From the NCBI GenBank assembly GCA_045837725.1, contig JBEWZL010000266.1:62001-126000 (forward strand): 64,000 nt of DNA. Reading direction: 5' to 3'. Within the stretch, counting starts at the first letter, position 1, and every line of letters begins with the position of its first letter. Below the pieces are notes generated by a model that saw nothing but the letters and a program-made list of their open reading frames with translations, made no database searches and was not told where the DNA came from. Made by a program: the position numbers and the translations under genes. Below, in pieces: positions 1 through 10,709 of the stretch. The stretch comes from Vermamoeba vermiformis. Its lineage: Eukaryota; Tubulinea; Echinamoebida.

Positions 1-735
1 CGCGACAGTTTTAGACCTGCGATCTAAAAACGGAATCGTATCTTTGCAATGATTTGATTACAAAAATAACTAATATCTGCGATTCATACGCATATGCAAT
101 GTAATCGTAGCGAAAAAATAAACTATAGCGAGTGGAATATTAAAGCATACCTGAGATGTCAGCGAACAACACGCAGCTAAGATAGCTCTCGGTTTCAGGT
201 GCTCTAATAGGTCGATGTGGCTCGTTGATAAATCTTCGAACGACAATTTTGGGCACAAAACTCATCAAGGCTTTGATAAGCGGTGTTTTTTCTCGAGATG
301 CGATCTCTTGAAATTGGGGATCGTCCACTTTGATCGAGGAGCCAGAACGTGCAATAGCCTTATTATCGAACCAGAACGATCTATATGCAGCATCTTGCTT
401 AATCTGTAGGTAGATCCGTCAGTATGGGTTAGAAATGAAATTCGTTAGGAAAACGGCTAGTATTTAAAAATTAAATAAATTTCAATATAATTACTTCAGT
501 TAAATAGTAGAATAATAATACGATGATTAATAATTAAAATATTCTCATTCGCTCGCGATCATACAATTGCAGCGTTTGGATGAACGTCTACGATAACTTC
601 ATCGACAATCGGTGGTGACGCCTCTGTCTGGGCATGCTTATGTTTATGCTCCTTATTCTTTTTCTTTTTATCTTTTTGTTTTAATTTTTTATCTTTCTTC
701 TTTTTCTTTTGCTCTTTTGTCGCCTTGTCTGGCAT
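1..735 (-). CDS. Class III nucleotide cyclase (soluble adenylyl cyclase-like), N-terminal part
   Basis: Partial; leaves the window at base 1. Three minus-strand exons (565-735, 151-403, 1-16) join in phase. Exon 1 encodes a lysine-rich tail (58 codons if read through to its own TGA at 559-561; a GTATGA donor at 564 splices it onward in phase). Exon 2 ends VVRRFINEP...CVLFADISG, matching the start of the cyclase catalytic domain of the soluble adenylyl cyclase class, including the first metal-binding Asp of FADIS. The product would make cAMP or cGMP in the cytosol. The cyclase identity rests on a short segment; joining the lysine-rich exon is inference, and that ORF could instead be a separate small protein. 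Confidence 0.5.
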
Positions 736-901
736 GTTTAAACAAGATCTTCAAAGATATACAAATATATTATATATATTAACGTTCAATACGTTTTCAT
801 AATTATTTGACGTTGTTTTGTGGTAGTTTTGTTGTTCGCACGCGAATAAATGAAACGCGTGACGGATTTGACAGTTAACAAAAAAAGCAACATTGCAGCA
901 A

Positions 902-1645
902 TCAATAAACCTCAAACTTAACATGATGGTATACTAGCCGTGTCCATAATAAAAAAAGAATAGTCCGTACCTTGTCAAACTCCCAATCAGCAGGCACATC
1001 CTCCGACGTGTACTCGCCTTCAGAATCCACGCTTGGCACTGAACTGCGTGGGGTTAACTCGAGCCTATTCTCGAAATTAGGTATGCAGAAGTGCGCTACC
1101 AATGCTGCAAATGCTCCTGTCAAAGTGTTGTGTTCCTCGATCACGGATGGGATTTGCCCGCCTTCAAAAATTCTTTTCCAACCAACCGCGTGGCGCGCTG
1201 ATTTCTTCGGTGATTTGTTGACTGCATTGTTTTGTGTTGTGGCGAGGTTGATAGACAGCTTTCTGTAGCGAGGAGAGATGTTTTCACCCGTGCCAGCACG
1301 ACCTTCGTCGGATGGCGTACGTTTGTGCATGAATAACACTGGGTCTTTTTCTCTCGACGCTGAAAATCGTTTCCTTTTGTTCTCCGTATCGGCTGATCGT
1401 GGGGATGAGCCTCGGTCTTTTTGTTTCTTCAAGTCTTCTGGTCGAAGCGAGATGCGCTCCACTTTGGGTTCTTTTTTCTGGTGTACCGCTGATAGATCTG
1501 TTTGCCTTCGCGCTTTTAATTCTTCCGCAGATATCTTCTTAATTGCAGGCACGTCGGATGACCCAGACATGTCCGTTTTAGCTGTTTTATGACCTTTTGG
1601 TTTGGATGCGGAACTGTGGTCACTTTGATCGTTAGATTTCTCCAT
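902..1645 (-). CDS. Hypothetical low-complexity, charged protein
   Basis: No family recognised. The first ATG (MEKSNDQSDH) lies at 1645, just after an acceptor (TTTTTACAG, 1654-1662), and a donor GTAAGT near 1817 suggests a 5'UTR intron. The protein is Ser/Lys/Arg-rich, with SAEELKARR, KKEPKVERISLRPEDLKKQK and clusters such as NKRKRF that could act as nuclear localisation signals. A more globular tail (about residues 170-225: VGWKRIFEGGQIPSVIEEH, then AHFCIPNFENRLELT) is followed by an acidic stretch. The 3' end is uncertain: GTACGG at 970 is a good donor, so the last 22 codons to 902 may be intron, with a further exon in 751-933. Confidence 0.5.
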   Translation of the reverse strand: MEKSNDQSDHSSASKPKGHKTAKTDMSGSSDVPAIKKISAEELKARRQTDLSAVHQKKEPKVERISLRPEDLKKQKDRGSSPRSADTENKRKRFSASREKDPVLFMHKRTPSDEGRAGTGENISPRYRKLSINLATTQNNAVNKSPKKSARHAVGWKRIFEGGQIPSVIEEHNTLTGAFAALVAHFCIPNFENRLELTPRSSVPSVDSEGEYTSEDVPADWEFDKVRTILFLLWTRLVYHHVKFEVY

Positions 1646-2420
1646 CAGTTCTGTAAAAATTAATAAATCGTCAATATACACTTCTACGTTATTATATAAT
1701 AGAAGGGAGGTAAAATGGCGCAATTATATATTTGTCCTTCGCTCTTTAAAAAATGCAATTAATTAATTATCGCGACAAGCGAACCGATTGGCATTAGGGC
1801 ATCAAAAAATACTTACGTAGTCACTATTATATCATGTTAAATTATTATTGTATGTTTCTTCATGATCCGTCGTACAAAGCTCCGTTGCTGATCTGCCGGT
1901 GAAATTAATCCTTGTGGATCGGGTTAGAATTAATTCGCCTCGATTGCAGACCTAAGAATAATAATAATATCAATGTGCGTCTGTCTGTGTCGCGTAAAAT
2001 ATAAGAGTTGAATTCCGCTTGAAAACTCGAAATGCGCCAACCCAGTAACGGTCAAATTAGGTCATTTTTTGAAATAGGAGCAATAACTACCACTAAGGCG
2101 AGATACAAAGGACAAGAAGTTCGCGAATAGAGCGATGATTCAGTTAGTGTTACAAACGAACGGAGAAAGTAAAGTACGAGATGAGCTTTGTTTGAAAGTC
2201 TCATTTTATTCAAGCCCTTTCAAACTTAATAGTCCTATAAACATATTACAAAGTGCGCTCTGCGTTATTATTTACTGGGGAGGGGCTTGTTGGTTGCCTA
2301 ATTGACGAAAAAACAATTAGTAAGTGAGTTCACAACGCGGCCACGCAGTGGATGACGAAATTTTCGCTGGATCCGGCTTATATTTAATCTATTAACCGTC
2401 CCAGCGCGGCTGTAATTTTC

Positions 2421-3000
2421 TTAAGGGTACTTACTCTTGCTGCATTGAGAGAAGTAGCTGTAGGCCCATTGGCATTGGCCGATTTGGTTTTCGTTGTCCT
2501 CCAAGCACTTCAAGAAACCTTGGAAAGGTTGGCTGCAAGGACCAAGTTGCTTCTCGGCGGCTTGGGCTTGTTCACCGCTGCCAAAGATGGATCTGGAGAT
2601 AGCGGAGCCGACCATAGTACCGACGATCTGAAAAATTATTATTAATTTTACGGTCACTATAAATTACCACAAGCGCGTATTTCATGTCTACTACGCATTT
2701 TAGTATTGTTTTGATAATTTTAATAATTCTTTGCGGCCTGTGAATGAGTCCACCGAATAATTATTTCGCATCGATACTTACGGAGCCACCAACAGTAGAG
2801 AGGAAGCTACCACCCATACCACCAGTAGGAGCAGCAGTGGGTTGAGCGCCAGGAGCGGCTTGTTGAGGAGGCTTTTGAGCTTGAGGAGCAGATTGTTGAA
2901 CGGGCTTGGGAGCAGGGGCAGGAGGAGCAGATTTGTGAGGAGCAGTAGTAGTAGGGCGAGAGGCGCTAGCTGAGCGACCGCTGGATCTTCCACGAGGCAT
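2421..3000 (-). CDS. CHCHD2: CHCHD2/CHCHD10 (Mix17)-type mitochondrial CHCH-domain protein
   Basis: Two exons, 2782-3000 and 2421-2627, give 141 residues. The N-terminus (MPRGRSSGRSASAS) is basic and Ser/Ala/Pro-rich like a mitochondrial presequence, followed by a Pro/Ala/Gln linker. A Gly-rich hydrophobic stretch (GGMGGSFLSTVGGSIVGTMV) spans the splice site. The C-terminus carries a twin CX9C CHCH motif (CSQPFQGFLKC and CQWAYSYFSQC). In this family the cysteines form two disulfides after import through Mia40 into the intermembrane space, where the protein supports MICOS and respiration. Length and domain order match the family. The donor GTAAGT (2776-2781) and a T-rich acceptor are clear, and the start is the only sensible ATG. 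Confidence 0.93.
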
Positions 3001-3191
3001 GTTGGAGTTATGTGTTGTTTGATTACGTGTTAAATTAGAATAAACGAAAATTTCCTGCGCAAGGTTTTTCTGCCTTCGCGTCACGTGACTCGTTATGGAA
3101 CTCAGCAGAACTGCCGCGCTAAGGCACCAAACTTGAATCATGTGTCATACCACGTCCGCAGGCCCGGTTATAAAGGTATTCAAGAATGGAG

Positions 3192-4491
3192 TTAACCTCG
3201 GGAGGCAGATCCGGTTGTTGCGTTCGGATCCGTTGAGTTCAGTGCATTGTTTTTTGACAAATCATCGCTAGACTGTATTCCAAACATCTTTTCTAGCTCT
3301 CTCGACTTGGTTTCAAGGTTCAGTCTCATTTGCTGGAGGTGCTCTCGGTGCACCTTCTCCCAGTCAACGATGCGACAACTGTACGTGTCTTTCCACACCT
3401 CGCTCTCTTCCATGTCCAGCGCAAATGCAAGTTGCGGGTACGTTTGTCGGAACTCAGGGTCTTTATATGGACGCTCGTATCTGCCCCTGCTGGCCCAAAT
3501 ATACTCTTTGATTGCTGTGCGGTACAGCTCTTCTTGCTTGAAAATGACGCACAAGACTAGTAGCTCGAAGGACGCAGTTACTGCGAGGTCGTGTACTAGT
3601 GTCGGTTGAATGTGCTCGCTAGTTTAGAGGACCGTTAGTAAGCCATAGCAAGAGCGTTGAAGACGTACCCGCACTTCGACATGCAATGGATCGTTGCTTT
3701 TCTTGCCAGCCACAACGACATTAGGTGAATGCTGAAAGTTGAAAATTGGTGCAAATCGGGCATTTTGCATGGCCGCATCTTTTTGGGCACCGAGAACTTT
3801 TTAACGGCTTGTTTTTCTGCAGTCGTCAGGCTATGATAGTGTTCCGTGAAATCGAATTCTTCTATGTCAGGGTAATACGCTTCAAAGCAAGCATTAAGTA
3901 TGCGTGGATGATTATATTTGAAGATTTACGTACAAAACAAGCGGTTCCATCGCCAGTTTTTCGCATCTGACTCCAGTTTTCTAAGTTCGTGCGGATCATA
4001 TCCTTCGTTATAATAAGTTCTTGCGAATTTTTTCTCAACATCGGGTGCATCCTCAATATCGAACTTCATGCTTCGCGCAATTCGATAAAGACTTTTTGCA
4101 CGAATTATAAAAAGCTCTCTGCTCTAACGGTAATAAAATATTATAATTTTAATATTATCCATAATTATTTTCTTAACAAATTATTGCTGCAAATCAGTGT
4201 AATGTAGCCGTGGAATAAATTTAAATTTTGTGTTTAAATATTTACCATTTGTTTATCATAGCCAATGTCATCAAGGAGGTGCTTAGTGTATGATTTATAC
4301 CATAGACCCACCAACATAGTGGAAGAATCATTTTTTAAAAGATATTCGTGCAACTCTTTACACGTTCGTCCAAAGCTCACCAAGACTTGCGGATGCGCTT
4401 CAGACAATAGCAAGTCTAATATTTCGAGCGGTAAGAGCCACGCAGAGCTCAAATCGGCCAGAGATTTGCGTAGCGTATTGTTGTCTTCCAT
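3192..4491 (-). CDS. F-box protein, four exons, apparent frameshift in exon 3
   Basis: Exons 4246-4491, 3934-4123, 3669-3879 and 3192-3614. The N-terminal F-box (LLPLEILDLLLSEAHPQVLV, then FGRTCKELHEYL) is followed by the W..LW YKSY...RELFIIRAKSLYR pattern common after F-boxes, so it probably docks substrates on an SCF ubiquitin ligase. The C-terminal region (YIWASRGRYERPYKDPEFRQ, VDWEKVHREHLQQMR) is not recognised. Exon 3 reads well in one frame up to AEKQAVKK and equally well in another frame from LGAQKDAAMQNARFAPIFNF; the shift falls at a run of five T (3798-3802), where one more base would restore a single frame. The alternative is a longer intron ending at 3797. Confidence 0.7.
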
Positions 4492-4738
4492 GCAAAAATT
4501 AAAATCGGTCTGATCGGGGTAGGTTCATCTCAACTTAACACCTGCATAAAAGTAATGTAATCTATTGATGCGTACTTCTAACGCTGACCGAGCGATATGG
4601 TGGCAAAACGGACTTGCCGCATTTTACCTTTTCTCCGTGCACCGGGAATCACACTCCGGATCCTAATGTACCGTTAAAAGCCGGTCATTTCGATCATTGT
4701 TCCAAGGCAATCAACAGAAAGCAGAAATCAAGACAAAA

Positions 4739-5635
4739 ATGTCAAACTCACGTGTCATTTTGATCACTGGTGCTTCGACTGGACTCGGGGCTGCAATGGC
4801 ATCGCAATTCTTGAAGGCTGGTCACATCGTTGTTGCTACTGCACGAGATGTTAGCAAAGTACTGCACTTTCAAGATCAACATCCTAGCAGAGCACTGGCT
4901 CTCAAGTTAGACGTAACCGATCCGAAACTGGTCAACGCCGCGGTGGAAGAAACGATTGCAAAGTTTGGTCGTATCGATGTCCTGATCAACAATGCAGGTT
5001 ATGGTCAGTTTGGCGCATTCGAAGAGCTGACAGAGAAGCAGATCCACGATCAAATGAACACGAACTTCTTTGGTCTGGTCAAAATGACTCAGAGAGTGCT
5101 GCCGATCATGCGCATTCAGAAGAGTGGTCACATCATCCAGATCAGTTCATCGGGCGGTCAGATAACAGTCCCTGGCTTGTCGATTTATCACGCGAGCAAG
5201 TTCGCGCTTGAAGGCCTGTCAGAAGCGATATCGAAAGAGACAGCTGCGTTCAATGTCAAAGTGACGATTGTAGAGCCAGGCGGTTTCAAGACAGATTTCG
5301 CTGGGAGATCGTTCCAACCTGAAGAAGTGAAATTGCCTGAATACGCTCCCAGTGTCGGAAAGGTGCGCGAAATGATCAATTTGTTGCACGGCAATGAAGC
5401 GGGAGACCCATATAAAGCAGCTGCTGCCATTCTCAAAGTGATCGAGTCTTCAAAGCCTCCTCTACGTCTTCTGCTCGGCACTGACGCCTATCAACTCGTG
5501 ACTCAAAGCAAAGTGCAACAGAATGCTGAGATCGAGGAATGGAAGCACGTGACGTTGTCTACTGACTTTGAGCACTTAAATACGAATGCGTTAGGTCAGG
5601 TCATGGACACCGTCAGCAGCGCTATGAATCGTTAG
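4739..5635 (+). CDS. Short-chain dehydrogenase/reductase (classical SDR)
   Basis: A single uninterrupted ORF of 298 residues from ATG 4739. The Rossmann fold carries TGASTGLG at residues 10-17 (NAD(P)-binding TGxxxGxG), LDVTD, NNAG, and the Ser plus YHASK (YxxxK) catalytic pair; the PGG segment follows. It should be an NAD(P)-dependent cytosolic oxidoreductase; the substrate cannot be read from sequence. It stands out as intronless beside neighbours with many introns, which fits retroposition or acquisition from bacteria. A polyadenylation-like AATAAA lies at 5671-5676. It is convergent with the F-box/propeller gene downstream. Confidence 0.92.
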   Translation: MSNSRVILITGASTGLGAAMASQFLKAGHIVVATARDVSKVLHFQDQHPSRALALKLDVTDPKLVNAAVEETIAKFGRIDVLINNAGYGQFGAFEELTEKQIHDQMNTNFFGLVKMTQRVLPIMRIQKSGHIIQISSSGGQITVPGLSIYHASKFALEGLSEAISKETAAFNVKVTIVEPGGFKTDFAGRSFQPEEVKLPEYAPSVGKVREMINLLHGNEAGDPYKAAAAILKVIESSKPPLRLLLGTDAYQLVTQSKVQQNAEIEEWKHVTLSTDFEHLNTNALGQVMDTVSSAMNR

Positions 5636-5922
5636 ATTAGTTTTCAAGAGACGAAGTTATGGCAATTTAAAATAAATACTTTTTTACCTACTATTTTCCT
5701 TGTACACTTATTTAGTGCCCTATCCATACCGAACGCCGATCTGCAAGGAAAAATTTGGAGCTCTTTTTTATTACCAGCAAATTTACTCACGATGCGCCAA
5801 TAGTCCATTGTGTTTGTCAAGTGGTTAGTGGTGTGTCATATTAAAAGAAGGGAAATGCCGAAACGAGAACGGGCGCGCGGGCGTCTAGCCTCAACGGAGG
5901 GACCAGGCGAATCATAGACGTC

Positions 5923-7528
5923 CTAAGTCGAAGAGAGATTGCACTTGAAATCTCCGTAAGGAAAATGCACATTTCCTGGGAGTTCAATTCTGAAGAGTTC
6001 AGAGGAATTTCCACGGTAGAACGGGGATATAATTTCTCGGCCATTGCAAACTGCAACCGAGCTCGCAAGATATGATAATGCATTTGAATTGGGCGGTGCA
6101 TCCCATTTGTTGTCTATCAGATCCCAAACCAACGTGGATGTCCAAACGTTCATTGAAACCAGATCGATAACTTTGGAATCATTGAACTAAAAAATAATAA
6201 TATGAGCTTGTATATATGCACGCTATATCTTACATCAGTTGTGAACGGCGATACTGTCATTCTTCGCAAATACCTCAGATCGTACGTCTCGATCTGGTCG
6301 CCAGCGAGGTACAATTGGTTGCCATATGTATTTAAACTAACTCGATCAAGTATAGGAACATCGACGTCGACACTGGCCACTCTTTCGTTCTGCCTCGTAT
6401 CTTTGATGACTAAGCTAGTGGTTGACAGGCCATAGTACACATTGTCCCGCAGTGTCACGTGCTCGAGTCTCTCATCCCACGTGGAGACTAAATGACCTGT
6501 GCGCCAATCATAAACACATCCTAAACGTATAAAAGGACAAATTAGAACTATAGTAGGTGTCGTTCTGCCGGTGGATCTTACTCGGTGTCACGAGCCAGTT
6601 GTCGTTGACCGCGAAAGTGTCTTTAATTGTCGCTGGCACTGGCGTCTCAAAAAACCGCAAGGTCAGCTAAAGGGCACATTAGTAAGTGCTCAATAGATGC
6701 CTATACTTCCGTACCAAGTTTTTTGTGCTTAACAGTCTGATGGCGTTTGCAGTGTATACAAAGACAATGTTGCCATGGACACGAGCAGTGCTGGGCTTGT
6801 TCACCGGTGAAATGATCTTCGAAAGAGGTTTAGTCAGGTCAAAGAGGCTAATGTGGTCTGTGCTGCACACGACGAGCATGTCTTCTTTCAAGTCCAGCGA
6901 TGCAATGCCGCGGTGCGGTGGTATGACCAGCGGCTTGGCTTTAATCCTCACGCGGAATTTGTTGCTGCATCACATATAATATAAGTATGATAATAAGCTA
7001 TAGAGTGGCTATTTGACTTACTTGTAAGATTTGTAGAACACTTCGCGTGGGCTTTCTTTCGTCGCGGATGTGTTTTCAGTTACGACACGCAACGGAAAGT
7101 ATTTGCAGTACATATTGCTCCACACACTATGGTTGTTAATATATGCATTGAATTGCTTATTGACGAGTGAAAGAGCTGTAGCAGCTTGATGCGACATGAA
7201 GCCAATGAGGTAAACGATCATTTCAACTGGAAGGTCTTCGATTGGAAAAATCGAGTCCGGAGCTATTACATTGGTCAGTAAATAGTCAATTCGTATTAAA
7301 ATATTCTTACTTTCTCCTGTGTCTTTCAATAGACTGTGGATCCAGCCTAAAAACGAGAGTTTAGTGACAGATTTAAGACTTTTGATTAATAGCGCTGATG
7401 CACGTACTATCTTTAAACGGATCGAGGGTATATAAATACTGTTTAGGAAGCTCTTTGATGTGCTTCAGTAGGTGCGCCATGATCAAGATACCCTTGGAAT
7501 TTCGGCTGTCAATCGTTTCTGACAGTGG
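5923..7528 (-). CDS. F-box protein with C-terminal beta-propeller-like repeats
   Basis: Exons 7408-7528, 7311-7346, 7022-7262, 6715-6964, 6582-6666, 6234-6520 and 5923-6186 join in phase. A start at ATG 7480 (MAHLLKHIKELPK) is possible, but the first exon is open upstream to its acceptor at 7529. The F-box is IEDLPVEMIVYLIGFMSHQA, then ALSLVNKQFNAYINNHSVW. Downstream are WD40-like strands: LDLKEDMLVVCSTDHISLFD, VHGNIVFVYTANAIRLLST, CVYDWRTGHLVSTWDERL, YGNQLYLAGDQIETYDLR. The likely role is as substrate receptor of an SCF E3 ligase (family knowledge). If a weak donor at 7692 (GTGCCG) is used, this is the 3' half of the transposon-split gene upstream. Confidence 0.78.
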
Positions 7529-7647
7529 CTTGAATGTTAAAGGTAAAGTTAAATTAGATAAAATGAGATATCTCTGTTTTATGATAGAATTAGAAAAAAG
7601 GAGAAAGAAAAAAGCCCAAGCCATCTATAGATCAGCAATCAAGACAA

Positions 7648-8024
7648 TTATGCTGGTTCGTAAAGTCGTAATGCTGGCAAAAATAGCGGCACAAAGTTGA
7701 TATTTGGCAACTTGTTAAACACATCCAGCAAGAAATCTTCGAATTCACCAGCTAAGGTCAATATTTTTGGCACTTTGTGACTGAGTACGTAATTTAGGAA
7801 ATCTGGCTTGCCGTTCAATATATAGTGCAGCGTTGATATATCATTGAATATAACGGTGTAAACGTGCTCTAGATCTTCGCTACAAAAAAAAAATTAGCAA
7901 AAAAACTTTCCAGATCGACTACGTACGGCGAAAATTTCATAACAGTTACTATGTGCATCAATAAGATATTAATTCCAGGTTGAAGGCATTTCCGAGGTCT
8001 AAATAAGGCAAGAACTTTTTTCCG
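7648..8024 (-). pseudogene. 3' part of host helical/ankyrin-like gene, separated by transposon insertion
   Basis: Exon remnant 7927-8024 (RKKVLALFRPRKCLQPG, then INILLMHIVTVMKFSP) plus exon 7648-7879 (EDLEHVYTVIFNDISTLHYI, later LNYVLSHKVPKILTLAG). The reading frame at the element edge is exactly that of the 5' part ending at 13811, once one AT of the target duplication is removed. The exon ends at TAA 7648-7650, or is spliced at a non-consensus GTGCCG donor into the F-box gene. As it stands this half has no start codon of its own. Confidence 0.72.
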
Positions 8025-8026
8025 AT
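8025..8026. repeat. Target site duplication AT, left copy
   Basis: The dinucleotide AT flanks the left end of the transposon and again the right end (13809-13810). Removing one copy restores the host reading frame, which supports a 2-bp duplication, as seen in several CACTA/CMC elements. Confidence 0.7.
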
Positions 8027-8053
8027 CACTGTGGTGTAAAACACGCTGTTTTT
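8027..8053 (+). repeat. Left terminal inverted repeat of the CACTA-like element
   Basis: Starts CACTGTGGTGTAAAACAC and ends in a T run. It matches the reverse complement of 13782-13808 except for a one-base indel after CACTGTGGT and two or three substitutions. Confidence 0.85.
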
Positions 8054-8514
8054 CGAATGAAAAATCCTGCCAGGAAAACTGTGTTTAAAAAACTTGTGTT
8101 TATTGGAAACAACGTTTTAATAAACAGTGTTTAAAAATACAATAGATATTATTACAAGCGTTTGTTATTATTTTTCTTATATTAATAATTAATAGTTCTC
8201 AATGTATATTTAAAAATTATAATTAAAGAAGAGTTAGAAACATGCCAGCAGCTGGTCGTTAGTTAAAAAGAGCGGAAACATCGTTGAAGAGCTCACGGAA
8301 CTGTTTTGTCGAAGAAACAGCACTCTCTTTTAACAGGACAACTCTCTACGAACTAATTAGTTAATCAGTTCTAATAATTGTGCATTACTTGAAATAACGC
8401 TTCTGTCATCGGATATGCAGCGTTGTGCGCGTCTTCAGGAGCAAGCAGATTGACACCAATATGCATTAATGTTTTTTCATAATCGTTCTGCGACGGTTGA
8501 ACTTCTTCAATCGC

Positions 8515-10370
8515 TCACGAGCGTGCGTTCATCAAGGTGAATGAAGGCATCACTTGAAGATCGAACATCGATGCTGCATTGTGAACGAACTTGTAGCAAC
8601 TGTCTCGGATTGTCGCAAAGGGCAGTTCTGATATGGCAGCGATTAAGGCATCGCGAGTCAAATCCTGTTATCGTTAGAAAGTGGCAGTGAAATTGATGGT
8701 AACTCACAGGTATATCAATTGCGAACGTGCTCTTCAATAGAGGTATAAATTTCTTCGGAGCGTTTTTGAACGCGTAAGCGGAGAGCATGCACAGGAACAT
8801 CTGATTCTTGGTGAGTCTTAGTTTGAATAGCAGCGTAATACATACGTGAAAGCGTCGCTGAAGCCTTTCAGGCGTCAAAACGGTTTCTGAAGCGAATGAT
8901 AGATCGATCGCCGTCTAGCAGAGATTACTATTTCATATCATTAAGCAGGCTAACTTACAGCATAAAAGCGGGTGTTTCGATCAACGTATGGTGCAGCAAC
9001 GGAAAAAAACTCATCTCCTTCCGTCGAAAACATCAACGACACTCGTTGTCTTGTTGTCAGCATAAGAATGCTCTTAAATGCAATTAGAATTTATTTTGAC
9101 GAAGTTTCCGTACCTTGAAAGCGCAGCCAGAAAGTGCAACCAGGCCCTAAGTCATAATTTGCGTTAACAACGATCAAAATTGCACCTATGCTTACCGCAA
9201 GGTTGTAGGAACCAATTAACATTGAAGTGGAGCCAGTTGAAGGAGGTGTAAATATTTGATCGCTACCGACCAGTCGTAACTCATTGGTGTTTGTAATATC
9301 GAAGTGATATTCTGGAGCGCTGTCGAACGTAACCAACAACATCAATTTCTCGGACGCATTCCTGATAGTTATTTAGTATGCGTCAATTACGATCGTAATT
9401 TCGTCAAACTTACTGAGTGGTTGGCTCTTCAGATGGAAGTGACTTGGCTTTACCCTGTTGTTTTCTTTTTGGCTCCGTCGATGGCTTCTCATTCGTTCGT
9501 GGTGAATCGGGAGGCGTGTTGTTGTTTGGACCACGAGGAGACTTGGATTTTGATGTGAACCGTTGATTAGTGTTCGAGGCAGCAGGTTGCACAGTGTTGG
9601 CAACACCATTGCGATTTCCAGTGCTGGGAGATGACGATTGAGTGGCCTTTAGCGTTGTCGCACGTGTACGGTGAGGAGGGCTGGGCGGTTGAGGAGAACC
9701 ATTTGACTTGGTCACTTGCTTCGTACCAGGCTTGGGCGAAACTGGTGGCGACTCGCTTTACAAACGTGTTATCAATAGATTTAAACTTAATGTTACGCAC
9801 CAGTCAGACATTTCGTCGTTTTCAGCATTGGCATCATCGTCCATGTCTTCGTCATCGATGTCGTCGAAGTCATTACCAAGGAAATGTTGCAATCCGTGCT
9901 TGTACAATAAGTTACAACGTTTGCCAAATAAGGTAAATTCAACTTACCACGTGGTATTGTCGCAATCGACCACGGAGGAACTCCCACATGCGGTTTCGTA
10001 TGATTCGCTGCAGAATCTTGATGCCCATACCCGACTCGAGTGCATTTCTGAACTCTTTTGATGTACGAGAAGCAATAAACTTCTTGATAACGTCAGCGAA
10101 GTCGTTGTTGCGAATATTTTCTATTTAAATACGATTAATCTTTTGTTTAGAACTAGGATAAATTATTTACCATTGTAAAACTCGCTGTCTCGATAGATTG
10201 TGTTGGGAATCGTTTGTAGATGTTTGATTGACATAATAAATTTTCGATTCAGATCTTTTTTTAGATCCCGCAAAAGCAGTGTTAGCTCCTATAGTATTAA
10301 TATAATATTAGATATTTAATTTAACTAACGATTATTTGCTTACCCTGGAATGTTTCGTGATCCCCGACAT
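8515..10370 (-). CDS. Transposon-borne gene of unknown function
   Basis: I rebuild ten exons: 10344-10370, 10171-10288, 9948-10120, 9801-9898, 9414-9755, 9114-9361, 8959-9041, 8846-8914, 8708-8800 and 8515-8664, giving about 466 residues from MSGITKHSREL. Order: a helical N-terminus (RDLKKDLNRKFIMSIKHLQ, VIKKFIASRTSKEFRNAL, RIIRNRMWEFLRGRLRQYH), an acidic DDIDDEDMDDDAN patch, a Pro/Ser/Thr-rich basic linker, a predicted beta-rich region (EKLMLLVTFDSAPEYHF) and a helical C-terminus (NAPKKFIPLLKSTFAIDIP). I recognise no family. It lies inside the element, divergent from the transposase, the place where CACTA elements carry a second, accessory gene (TnpA-like in plants); a cargo role is equally possible. 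Confidence 0.65.
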
Positions 10371-10709
10371 AATGACAGATCGGCGACCCATTGAAGTATA
10401 AAATGAGGACATGGTTGTTAATGTTGTTGGTATTGAATAAAATCGAATTGTTTTCCGCTTTTATTGTTTCCATGTTTACTTGTAATGGTGAAAAACCATT
10501 CGATCCACGGAGCTTGTTTTCGGCATTGGGGATACTCCAATCCACAAGGATTATCAGCGTTAATAAACGCATTGGAATGATAACCCCGGACAAATACAGA
10601 ATCTTCCTATTACGGTGAATTTGAAGGAAATTTACTGGAGCACTAACCCAAACATTTTGTTATAAAACAATTTTTTCAAACAAAACAACACAAATCACAA
10701 CGCTTCAAT
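10371..10709. promoter_or_regulatory. Divergent promoter region between the two transposon genes
   Basis: The 339 bases separate the two start codons, pointing outwards. The minus strand here holds an open frame with a hydrophobic start (ATG at 10572), but that frame does not continue in phase into the downstream exons, so I treat it as untranslated. No clear TATA box or palindrome was found. Confidence 0.35.

Noticed and set aside
2778-2993. Leu-rich open frame opposite-phase to the CHCHD2 first exon
   Set aside because: A frame-shadow of a Pro/Ala/Gln-rich coding exon; low complexity creates it.
8027-8034. CACTGTG ends resemble the heptamer of RAG recombination signals and Transib ends
   Set aside because: No nonamer at a 12 or 23 spacing, the target duplication appears to be 2 bp rather than 5 bp, and the encoded transposase is tnp2-like, so a CACTA-type element explains it better.
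10321-10572. Open frame with a hydrophobic, signal-peptide-like start (MRLLTLIILVDWSIPNA) inside the transposon
   Set aside because: It cannot be spliced in phase to the downstream exons, whereas the ATG at 10370 in another frame can.
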